Source: Ilumatobacteraceae bacterium (lineage in GTDB: Bacteria > Actinomycetota > Acidimicrobiia > Acidimicrobiales > Ilumatobacteraceae). From it: 6,264 nt of DNA. The stretch spans positions 1 to 6,264 of the forward strand of contig JANQZQ010000050.1 in the NCBI GenBank assembly GCA_030728545.1. Direction: 5' to 3'. A program made the position numbers and the translations under genes. This document shows, in pieces, positions 1 to 5,425 of this stretch (position 1 is the first letter of the stretch; each line of letters starts with the position of its first letter). The notes under the pieces are model-generated. The model had not been told where the DNA came from. It was given only the letters and a program-made list of their open reading frames with translations, and did no database searches.

Positions 1-51
1 AGCAGGGGACTCATAATCCCTTGGTCGTAGGTTCGATCCCTACCTGGCCCA
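1..51 (+). tRNA. tRNA with CAU anticodon (elongator Met or Ile2), 3' part only
   Basis: The window opens at about tRNA position 23. The anticodon stem is 5-9 paired with 17-21 (one G-U pair at the outer end), and the seven-base loop at 10-16 carries CAT at 12-14 between T33 and A37. The variable region is 22-26. The T arm is a 5-bp stem (27-31 with 39-43) around loop TTCGATC. The 3' acceptor strand is 44-50 and the discriminator A is at 51. The next bases are CTT, so CCA must be added after transcription. The stem lacks the three G-C pairs next to the loop that mark initiator tRNA, so this is either elongator Met or the Ile2 species whose C34 is modified to lysidine. The 5' third, outside the window, is needed to choose between them. 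Confidence 0.93.
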
Positions 52-62
52 CTTGTAGCCCC

Positions 63-104
63 GTGGCTCGGCTCGAGTGGCTCGGCTCGAGTGGCTCGGC
101 TCGT
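63..104. repeat. Three tandem copies of a 14-bp unit
   Basis: The unit GTGGCTCGGCTCGA occurs at 63-76 and 77-90 without a mismatch, and at 91-104 with only the final base changed to T. The copies directly abut, start 12 nt after the tRNA, and end before the stop codon of the convergent small gene. The third copy supplies the left arm of the hairpin at 94-112, so the array may be duplicated pieces of a former terminator stem. No open reading frame of interest runs through it. Confidence 0.9.
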
Positions 105-112
105 CGCCGAGC
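94..112 (-). terminator. GC-rich hairpin between the convergent tRNA and small gene, terminator-like
   Basis: GCTCGGC at 94-100 pairs perfectly with GCCGAGC at 106-112 around the 5-nt loop TCGTC. The stem begins 7 nt beyond the stop codon of the minus-strand 53-aa gene, the usual place for a transcription end or mRNA 3' stabiliser. There is no T-tract directly after the stem on either strand; on the + strand five Ts appear only at 130-134. It is therefore not a textbook intrinsic terminator. It could serve transcripts arriving from either side. Confidence 0.45.
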
Positions 113-119
113 GCAACGC

Positions 120-281
120 TCAGATTGACTTTTTAAACTCTTTGACAACCTCAGATGCCTCGGCAAAGCCCTGGGCCGCGAGGGCCTGGGCGATATCTGT
201 CTTAACGGCTTGCACCACTCGGTGAGTGCCGTTGCAGTTCTTTTCTGGATCAGTCGTGTAACCACATCCGCATGCGCCCAT
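120..281 (-). CDS. Small protein (53 aa) with CDGSH-like CxC-x9-CNGTH motif
   Basis: I do not recognise a named family. The product begins MGACGCGYTTDPEKNCNGTH and ends with about 33 residues of likely helix rich in Ala, Val, Glu and Lys, ending KKSI. Cys4, Cys6, Cys16 and His20 reproduce the ligand order (Cys-Cys-Cys-His) of CDGSH [2Fe-2S] proteins, and CNGTH resembles their CDG[SAT]H signature. The Cys6-Cys16 gap holds nine residues where the classical motif has eight, and the proline is displaced, so a zinc site or a derived Fe-S site is also possible. The start at 281 is supported by GAGG on the minus strand, 7 nt upstream of the ATG. The stop is TGA at 122-120. The protein has no signal peptide or membrane segment, so it should be cytosolic. 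It converges on the tRNA and diverges from the lipoprotein gene. Good codons and RBS make it more credible than the longer overlapping frame at 313-11, which runs into the tRNA. Confidence 0.75.
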   Translation of the reverse strand: MGACGCGYTTDPEKNCNGTHRVVQAVKTDIAQALAAQGFAEASEVVKEFKKSI

Positions 282-402
282 GGTGAAACCTCTTTCGCTT
301 GAGGCTGAAACATGACCTTATCAGTGCCTAGTGGTCTCTACTATGCTCGGGCACAACTACAAACACGTGCGACACCCGTTGCACGAGAGGGAGAAATACA
401 CA
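282..402. promoter_or_regulatory. Divergent intergenic region between the small gene and the importer operon
   Basis: Both flanking genes read outward from this stretch, so it must hold both promoters unless transcription enters from elsewhere. No clean -35/-10 pair is visible on either strand. TACTAT at 339-344 (+ strand) and TAAGGT at 320-315 (- strand) fit only the loose TAnnnT pattern without a matching -35. An imperfect stem pairs GTGCC and TAGT at 324-332 with ACTA at 340-343 and GGCAC at 350-354, with an unpaired 6-nt segment (344-349) on the right arm. A stronger hairpin is listed at 366-385. No recognisable riboswitch class is seen. Confidence 0.4.
366..385 (+). promoter_or_regulatory. 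Leader hairpin abutting the ribosome binding site of the lipoprotein gene
   Basis: CGTGCGAC at 366-373 pairs with GTTGCACG at 378-385 (eight pairs, one of them G-T) around a 4-nt loop ACCC. The right arm ends on the first base of the purine-rich Shine-Dalgarno stretch GAGAGGGAG (385-393), which lies 9 nt before the ATG at 403. A stem here could hold the ribosome site open or stabilise the 5' end of the message. Whether it is regulatory is inference. Confidence 0.4.
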
Positions 403-1467
403 ATGAGAAAGCACAAAGGACTTAAGTCCGCTGCGCTCGCTCTTGCCGCATTTGCGCTGATCGCCAGCGCCTGTGGCAGTGACGACGCAGCAGAAGAAGT
501 CACCGAAGAGGCAACCGAAGAAGCGGCCGACCCTTGCGAGGGCACCGATCTCAGACTCGGTTTGGCCTTTGATACAGGTGGTCGTGGTGACGGAACCTTC
601 AACGACTCCGCCGCACGCGGATCTGACCAGGCTTCCACCGAACTCTGCTACCAAGTGCAAGAACTTGAAGCAACATCCGACGACGACCGTAAGCCAAACC
701 TCGAGGCACTCTCGGGCACCGGCAATAACCCGGTCATTGTGGTGGGCTTCGCATTCGGTGGTGTGATTGAAGAAATCGCCGCTGCTAACCCAGACACGGT
801 GTATGGATGGGTTGACGGATACCTCGACCTGCCAAACGTGAAGACGCTCACCTTCGCCGAGCATGAGGGTTCGTTCCTCGTCGGTGCAGCTGCTGCGTTG
901 AAGAGCGCAACTGGCACCATCGGCTTCATTGGTGGTCAAGAAATTGACTTGATCAAGAAGTTCGAAGCCGGTTACATCGCTGGTGCAAAAGCCATTAACC
1001 CAGACATCGTCGTGAAGTCGCAGTACCTCGGTGCTGCCGGCGACAACGCTGCATGGGGTTCACCAGACAAGGCGAAAGAAATCGCCCTTGCTTGGTACAA
1101 AGATGGCGCAGACATCGTCTACACCGCAGCCGGTGGCTCGGGTCGTGGCACGATCGAAGCAGCAGTTGAAGCTGGTGAAGGCAAGTGGGCGATCGGCGTT
1201 GACTCAGACGAGTACTTCGTTGACACCGACGAGCAGAAGGCACATCGCCTTACCTCCATGCTGAAGCGCGTCGATAACGCCGTGTTCCAGACCGCAGAAG
1301 CCGTCCTGAATGGCGACCTCAGCGGTGGCTTCAAGACGTTCGACCTCAGCACTGACGGTGTTGGCTATGCAACCTCGGGTGGCTACCTCGACGATGTCGT
1401 GGATCAGCTCGAAGAGTTGAAGGCCAAGGTCATCAGCGGCGAGATCGTCGTACCAACCCAGCCATAA
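403..1467 (+). CDS. BMP family (PnrA-like) substrate-binding lipoprotein of an ABC importer
   Basis: This is the extracytoplasmic receptor that captures the substrate, probably a nucleoside, and delivers it to the permeases encoded downstream. The start ATG at 403 follows GAGAGGGAG (385-393). An upstream in-frame GTG at 331 would place 24 polar residues before the signal peptide and is rejected. Residues 1-23 are a lipoprotein signal (basic start, hydrophobic core, ASAC lipobox) with Cys24 as the lipid anchor. An acidic Glu/Thr/Ala linker spans 27-42. The Bmp domain runs from about 50 to 345 and contains FDTGGRGDGTFND (56-68), FAEHEGSFLVG (151-161), GFIGG (174-178), YTAAGGSGRG (240-249), AIGVDSDEYF (263-272) and TSMLKRVDNAVF (284-295). 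All of these are family hallmarks lining the ligand cleft in PnrA-type proteins. Length, 354 aa, is normal. Cys45 and Cys82 could form a disulfide. Known family ligands are purine nucleosides; other heterocycles such as riboflavin have been proposed for relatives, so the exact substrate is open. Confidence 0.93.
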   Translation: MRKHKGLKSAALALAAFALIASACGSDDAAEEVTEEATEEAADPCEGTDLRLGLAFDTGGRGDGTFNDSAARGSDQASTELCYQVQELEATSDDDRKPNLEALSGTGNNPVIVVGFAFGGVIEEIAAANPDTVYGWVDGYLDLPNVKTLTFAEHEGSFLVGAAAALKSATGTIGFIGGQEIDLIKKFEAGYIAGAKAINPDIVVKSQYLGAAGDNAAWGSPDKAKEIALAWYKDGADIVYTAAGGSGRGTIEAAVEAGEGKWAIGVDSDEYFVDTDEQKAHRLTSMLKRVDNAVFQTAEAVLNGDLSGGFKTFDLSTDGVGYATSGGYLDDVVDQLEELKAKVISGEIVVPTQP

Positions 1468-1476
1468 GCAATATCG

Positions 1477-1511
1477 CAACCCATCGCGCGGCGTGAGTCG
1501 CGCAATGGTTG
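1477..1511 (+). terminator. First of two consecutive hairpins after the lipoprotein gene
   Basis: CAACC (1477-1481) pairs with GGTTG (1507-1511), AT (1483-1484) with AT (1505-1506), and GCGCG (1486-1490) with CGCGC (1499-1503). One base is bulged, there is one C-A mismatch, and the loop has 8 nt (1491-1498). It starts 9 nt after the TAA stop. No T-tract follows. A role in protecting the 3' end of the lipoprotein mRNA, together with the next hairpin, is inferred. Confidence 0.5.
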
Positions 1512-1514
1512 ATT

Positions 1515-1540
1515 GGGGCCCGGGCGCAAGCCCGGGCCTC
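1515..1540 (+). terminator. Very strong GC hairpin with GCAA tetraloop between lipoprotein and ATPase genes
   Basis: GGCCCGGGC (1517-1525) pairs perfectly with GCCCGGGCC (1530-1538) around the stable GNRA loop GCAA. Pairs 1516-1539 (G-T) and 1515-1540 (G-C) extend the stem to 11 bp. The sequence after it (GGTCGTTATGG) has no run of T, so full intrinsic termination is unlikely. Partial termination or blocking of 3' exonucleases is more plausible. Such an element behind the first gene of an importer operon fits higher expression of the binding protein than of the membrane subunits. Confidence 0.6.
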
Positions 1541-1563
1541 GGTCGTTATGGCAGTATTTAGCG

Positions 1564-3087
1564 ATGCCTGAGCAGCGAGCAGATGCGCCTGCGGTGGAAT
1601 TGCGCAACATCAGCAAGGGCTTCCCTGGTGTAATCGCCAACCGCGATATCTCGATGAGTGTTGAGCGTGGCACGATTCACGCCATTGTCGGCGAGAACGG
1701 CGCCGGCAAATCCACCTTGATGAAAACTCTCTACGGGTTGCATCGGCCCGACTCGGGAACCGTCGCAGTGCACGGCCAAGTTGTTGACTTTCGTTCGCCT
1801 AGTGACGCCATCGAGGCCGGCATCGGCATGGTGCACCAGCATTTCATGCTCGCTGACAACCTCACGGTGTTGGAGAACATCATTCTCGGTGCCGAACCGG
1901 CAAAGGCAGGCGTGATCAATGCGCGAGAAGCAGGTCGCAAAATTGCTGAGCTGGCTAAGTCGCTCGGTGTGGAGATCGACGTCAACAGCCCAGTTGCCGA
2001 ACTTGGGGTGGGGCAGCGCCAACGCGTAGAGATTTTGAAGGTGCTGTATCGCGGTGCAAAGACGCTGATTCTCGACGAGCCCACTGCTGTGTTGGTGCCG
2101 CAAGAAGTTGATGAATTGTTCGACAACCTGCGGCGCCTTGTTGCTGCTGGAACCACCGTGCTCTTTATTAGTCACAAATTGGACGAAGTGCTGGCCGTGA
2201 GCAATCGCATCACCGTGATTCGCCAGGGCACCACAGTGGGCACCGTGACACCTGCCGAAGTCACCCGGCGGCAACTTGCTGAAATGATGGTGGGTTCCGA
2301 CTTGCCGCAGCCCGCACCGCGAACCACACAGGTGCGTGAGCAGGTGCGACTTGAAGTGAAGAACCTGACAGTTGCTCGCGTTGGGCAGCGAGATTTGGTG
2401 CGCGACGTATCGCTTGCCGTGCGCTCGGGGGAAATCCTGGGTGTGGCAGGCGTGGAAGGCAACGGCCAGTTCGAACTCTGTTCGGCATTACTCGGGCGCG
2501 AGCACAGCACGGGCACGGTGGCCATTGATGGCAACGACGTATCCCGTGCTTCGGTGCGCGAGCGAATGAATGCAGGGCTTGCCTATGTGCCGTTCGACCG
2601 CCAGCGAGAAGGGCTCATGCTTACTTCGTCACTGTGGGAAAACAACTTGCTCGGTCAAGAAGAGAAGTTCACCAAGTTTGGTTTTGTCAATGTGGGTGCA
2701 GCACGCGCTGCGTGTCGCACGGTGATCAAGCGATTTGGTGTGCTCACACCAAGTGAAGAAGTGCCGGCTTTTGCGCTCTCTGGCGGCAACCAGCAGAAGT
2801 TGGTGGTCGGACGCACGATGTCGATGAATCCGGCAGTGCTCTTGGCTGCGCACCCCACCCGCGGCATCGATGTCGGCGCTCAGGCCGCCGTGTGGGAAGA
2901 GGTTCGCCAAGCGCGTGACGCGGGGCTCGCCGTGCTGCTGGTGTCGGCTGACCTTGATGAACTGCTCGGGCTTTCTGATCGCGTCATCGTGATGTTCGAA
3001 GGCGCGATTGTTGCCGAACTGCTACCGCGCGAGGCGACCCCCGAATTGCTGGGCACCTACATGACTGGGGCGAAGGTGGGTTCGTGA
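1564..3087 (+). CDS. Double-NBD ABC transporter ATPase, BMP/nucleoside importer type
   Basis: This protein powers uptake at the cytoplasmic face of the importer. It has 507 aa with two fused nucleotide-binding domains, as in the COG3845 / NupO-YufO group. NBD1 is complete: Walker A GENGAGKST (43-51), Q-loop Gln92, signature LGVGQRQR (147-154), Walker B LILDEP (168-173) with catalytic Glu172, and His204. NBD2 (from about 263) is degenerate. Its P-loop region GVEGNGQ (296-302) lacks Lys-Ser/Thr, the Walker B end is AAHPTRG (428-434) with no Asp-Glu, and SAD (461-463) stands where the switch His would be. Its signature LSGGNQQ (405-411) is intact. One competent hydrolysis site is therefore expected, which is usual for this family. 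The ATG at 1564 is chosen because the longer frame (from 1513) would translate the hairpin; no clear Shine-Dalgarno precedes it. The stop overlaps the next gene's start. Phe344 in VPFDR (342-346), where family members usually have Glu, is an oddity. Confidence 0.93.
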   Translation: MPEQRADAPAVELRNISKGFPGVIANRDISMSVERGTIHAIVGENGAGKSTLMKTLYGLHRPDSGTVAVHGQVVDFRSPSDAIEAGIGMVHQHFMLADNLTVLENIILGAEPAKAGVINAREAGRKIAELAKSLGVEIDVNSPVAELGVGQRQRVEILKVLYRGAKTLILDEPTAVLVPQEVDELFDNLRRLVAAGTTVLFISHKLDEVLAVSNRITVIRQGTTVGTVTPAEVTRRQLAEMMVGSDLPQPAPRTTQVREQVRLEVKNLTVARVGQRDLVRDVSLAVRSGEILGVAGVEGNGQFELCSALLGREHSTGTVAIDGNDVSRASVRERMNAGLAYVPFDRQREGLMLTSSLWENNLLGQEEKFTKFGFVNVGAARAACRTVIKRFGVLTPSEEVPAFALSGGNQQKLVVGRTMSMNPAVLLAAHPTRGIDVGAQAAVWEEVRQARDAGLAVLLVSADLDELLGLSDRVIVMFEGAIVAELLPREATPELLGTYMTGAKVGS

Positions 3088-4187
3088 TGGCCAAAAATCG
3101 AAACGTGATCGATGCTCTGCCGCGACCAGTGGTCACCTTGCTCAGTTCATTGGTGGCGATTCTGCTGGCACTCGGCATTTGCGGCTTGCTGCTGTTGGTC
3201 ACCGGCAAAGATCCAATTGCTGCCTATCGCACCATTCTGGAAACTGGCTTGACTGGCAACAAATTGCTGGAGATGCTGAAGCGCAGCACGCCACTGATGC
3301 TCAGCGCGAGTGCTGTGGCAATCGGATTCAAAATGAATCTGTTCAACATTGGTGTCGAGGGTCAGTACTTATTTGCTGCGCTCATCGCAGCCGAGTTCGC
3401 TTCACGCATTTCTGCGCCACCCGTGCTGCACGTGTTGCTCACGCTCATGGTGGCGTCGGCGGCCGGCGCATTTTGGGCCAGCATCGCGGCCATGTTGAAA
3501 GTCACCCGTGGCATCAACGAAGTGATTTCCACCATCATGCTCAACTTCATCTCACTGTCGGTCATGCAGTGGTTGTTTGACAACTACATGCGCGACGACT
3601 CTGACGGCGGGCTGCGTGTAACCACCACCGAAATTGCGCCGTCTGGCCAAGTGCCCGACATCGTTGATGGTCGGCTCAATGGCGTTTGGCTCGTGGCGCT
3701 CTTTGTGGTGTTTTGTTACTGGCTCATCGTGTTTCGCAGCAAGTTCGGGTTCCGATTGCGGTCGAGTGGTCTCAACTCATCGGCTGCACAAACTTCGGGT
3801 ATTGCTGCCAACCGCATGATTGTGGTGGCGATGCTGCTCTCGGGTGCCATCGCTGGGCTAGTGGCCATGCAAAGTGTGGTGGGTGAGGAGTACGCGTACG
3901 GCCCGCAAGCCACACCAACCGGCTTCGGTTTTGCCGGCATCGCCGTGGCGCTCCTTGGGCGCAATCACCCCGTGGGCATCGTGGCTGCCGCAATGCTGTT
4001 TGGGTTTCTTGATTCCACTTCGGCGGTGTTGCAGTTGTCGGGTATTCCGAACTCAATCGTCAAGGTGATTCAAGCCGTTGTCGTGCTTACCGTGGTGATC
4101 GTTAATGAAGCCACGGCCCGTTACATGAACCGACGCACGGCCGAGCAAACTGCAGCAGCGCTGCGGGCCGACAAGGTTGGCGCATGA
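3087..4187 (+). CDS. ABC transporter permease, BPD_transp_2 family (NupP/YufP-like)
   Basis: This is the first of two channel-forming subunits in the inner membrane. The protein has 366 aa with about eight to ten hydrophobic segments, among them roughly 16-38, 95-106, 112-136, 198-216, 243-262, 280-310 and 322-340. Family motifs are FNIGVEGQY (86-94), RGINEVISTIMLN (141-153), the cytoplasmic GFRLRSSG loop (221-228), which likely contacts the ATPase, and GFAGIAVALLG (281-291). The start is ATG at 3087 (TGATG, 1-nt overlap with the ATPase stop). GTG at 3084 is in frame directly before it, would give one more residue and a 4-nt overlap, and cannot be excluded. The Shine-Dalgarno-like AAGGTGGG (3073-3080) sits inside the ATPase gene, so translation is probably coupled. 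The length is usual for the family. Nothing appears truncated. Confidence 0.92.
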   Translation: MAKNRNVIDALPRPVVTLLSSLVAILLALGICGLLLLVTGKDPIAAYRTILETGLTGNKLLEMLKRSTPLMLSASAVAIGFKMNLFNIGVEGQYLFAALIAAEFASRISAPPVLHVLLTLMVASAAGAFWASIAAMLKVTRGINEVISTIMLNFISLSVMQWLFDNYMRDDSDGGLRVTTTEIAPSGQVPDIVDGRLNGVWLVALFVVFCYWLIVFRSKFGFRLRSSGLNSSAAQTSGIAANRMIVVAMLLSGAIAGLVAMQSVVGEEYAYGPQATPTGFGFAGIAVALLGRNHPVGIVAAAMLFGFLDSTSAVLQLSGIPNSIVKVIQAVVVLTVVIVNEATARYMNRRTAEQTAAALRADKVGA

Positions 4188-5425
4188 AGCTGTCGAGGCG
4201 CGCACGTTTGTTGGTGTTGTTCGCGGTTCCAATCGCGTTGATGTCCATCGTTCGGCTGTGGTCGGGCGAAGACGGATTGACATCTTCAGACACCATTGGC
4301 GCGTCACTGCGATTGTCGGTGCCAATTTTGCTGGCCGGCTTGGCGGGTTTGTGGGCAGAGCGCTGCGGCGTGTTGAACATCGGCATCGAAGGCATGATGA
4401 TTTTCGGTACATGGTTTGGTGGCTGGGGTGCATGGCAGTTTGGCCCGTGGCTGGGGCTCGCATTCGCTGTGTTGGGTGGCATGCTCGGCGGTTTGATTCA
4501 CGCGATTGCCACAGTGCGATTCAACGTTGATCAAATCATCTCTGGTGTGGTGTTGAACTTGCTTGCCTTCTTTGGTGTTCGCTACATGAGCGACCTGGCC
4601 TTTGTGGGGCAACCAGGTGGCGGTGTGAGCCAGTCGCCGCCGCAGACCTCGGCAATCCCGCGCTTCGATGTGCCGTTCATTTCGGGCGGCGACTTGTTTG
4701 GCTGGAAGTCGCCAAACGTTCTGCTCAGCCTCGAAGACAGCGGTTGGTTTTTCATCGGAGATCTGGCAGGAATCCTCTATGGGCTGACCAACAACCTGTC
4801 GTGGGGCACCGTGATTGGTGTGGCAGCAGTGCCGGCAACGTTCTGGATTTTGTGGCGAACCCGCCTTGGTCTGCGTTTGCGTTCGTCGGGCGAGTCGCCC
4901 ACGGCGGCAGAAACTCTTGGCGTGAATGTCATTCGTTTGCGTTATGTCGGCCTGTTGGTGAGCGGTGGTTTGGCGGGTTATGCGGGCGGAATTTTGGCGA
5001 TTGTTGCCTCGTCGTATTACCGCCAGGGCCAAACTGCTGGTCGTGGCTATATCGGCCTAGCCACCATGATCTTTGGTAACTGGCGTCCGATTGGGGTGCT
5101 CGGTGGCGCCTCGTTGTTCGGTTACACCGAGGGTGTGAAGTTGGTGGCTAACGACGCCATCTCGACATTGTTTTTGTTCGTGGCGCTGGCGGCAGTCTTG
5201 CTAGCAGTTATGGCGGTGGTGAATCGCACGACCACCCGCGGAATCGTTGCAGTGTTCGTGTCAGTGATTGCTGCATATGCCTACTTGGCGATTGAAGATG
5301 TGCCGCAGTCACTCACCCAGTCGTTGCCTTATCTGGCAACGCTGATTGTGTTGGCGACAGCAAGTCAGCGGTTGCGACCACCAGCCATGGCGGGTGTCCC
5401 GTATCGACGCGGAGAATCACATTGA
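4184..5425 (+). CDS. ABC transporter permease, BPD_transp_2 family (NupQ/YufQ-like), long form
   Basis: This is the second membrane subunit, pairing with the preceding permease. It has 413 aa. Motifs are LNIGIEGMM (64-72), FNVDQIISGVVLNLLA (113-128), the ATPase-facing LGLRLRSSGESPTAAETLG (228-246), and GRGYIGLATMIFGNW (286-300). The final LPYLATLIVLA stretch (381-391) and the QRLRPP tail are also recognisable. It is about 90 residues longer than compact NupQ-type proteins. Extra length lies in an N-terminal segment (about 8-25), a periplasmic-looking stretch (about 165-200), and two additional hydrophobic segments (about 327-346 and 354-370) before the last conserved helix. From memory, other actinobacterial homologues share this long form. 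The start ATG overlaps the previous stop as ATGA, with AAGGTTGG (4173-4180) as ribosome site. The stop overlaps the SDR start. Confidence 0.92.
   Translation: MKLSRRARLLVLFAVPIALMSIVRLWSGEDGLTSSDTIGASLRLSVPILLAGLAGLWAERCGVLNIGIEGMMIFGTWFGGWGAWQFGPWLGLAFAVLGGMLGGLIHAIATVRFNVDQIISGVVLNLLAFFGVRYMSDLAFVGQPGGGVSQSPPQTSAIPRFDVPFISGGDLFGWKSPNVLLSLEDSGWFFIGDLAGILYGLTNNLSWGTVIGVAAVPATFWILWRTRLGLRLRSSGESPTAAETLGVNVIRLRYVGLLVSGGLAGYAGGILAIVASSYYRQGQTAGRGYIGLATMIFGNWRPIGVLGGASLFGYTEGVKLVANDAISTLFLFVALAAVLLAVMAVVNRTTTRGIVAVFVSVIAAYAYLAIEDVPQSLTQSLPYLATLIVLATASQRLRPPAMAGVPYRRGESH
5411..5424 (+). promoter_or_regulatory. Ribosome binding site and TTG start of the SDR gene
   Basis: GGAG at 5411-5414 lies 7 nt upstream of TTG at 5422, which shares TTGA with the permease stop TGA (5423-5425). 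No in-frame ATG occurs before the Rossmann glycine motif, and the nearest GTG codons fall inside the first beta strand. This site therefore decides the start, and the gene depends on a rare-type initiation codon coupled to termination of the permease. Confidence 0.75.

Noticed and set aside
63..104. CRISPR-like array
   Set aside because: The units abut directly with no spacers and are only 14 bp long, so this is a plain tandem repeat.
11..313. Minus-strand 100-aa open frame overlapping the tRNA and the tandem repeat
   Set aside because: It runs antisense through most of the tRNA and through the repeat, is Arg/Ser-rich with no recognisable motif, and overlaps in another frame the 53-aa gene that has a ribosome site and a metal-ligand motif.
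331..402. N-terminal extension of the lipoprotein from a GTG at 331
   Set aside because: It would bury the lipoprotein signal behind 24 polar residues; the ATG at 403 has a strong ribosome site and gives a normal signal peptide.
282..402. Purine riboswitch or other known riboswitch upstream of the nucleoside-type importer
   Set aside because: It would make biological sense, but I see only simple hairpins, no three-way junction or conserved loop sequence of a purine aptamer.
328..939. Long minus-strand frame of 203 aa opposite the lipoprotein gene
   Set aside because: It is antisense to a clear BMP-family coding region, has no family motif, and is explained by the codon bias of the + strand gene.
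1513..1563. N-terminal extension of the ATPase from a TTG at 1513
   Set aside because: The extension would translate the GC hairpin into a Gly/Pro/Arg peptide unlike any family member; the ATG at 1564 gives the usual short lead to the first beta strand.
1558..2274. Long minus-strand frame of 238 aa opposite the ATPase
   Set aside because: It is a shadow of the NBD1 coding region; its composition (His/Arg/Asn-rich) and lack of domains do not suggest a protein.
4304..5032. Long minus-strand frame of 242 aa opposite permease 2
   Set aside because: It is the reverse of a well-supported membrane protein gene and is highly polar with scattered His/Gln/Arg, typical of an antisense reading.
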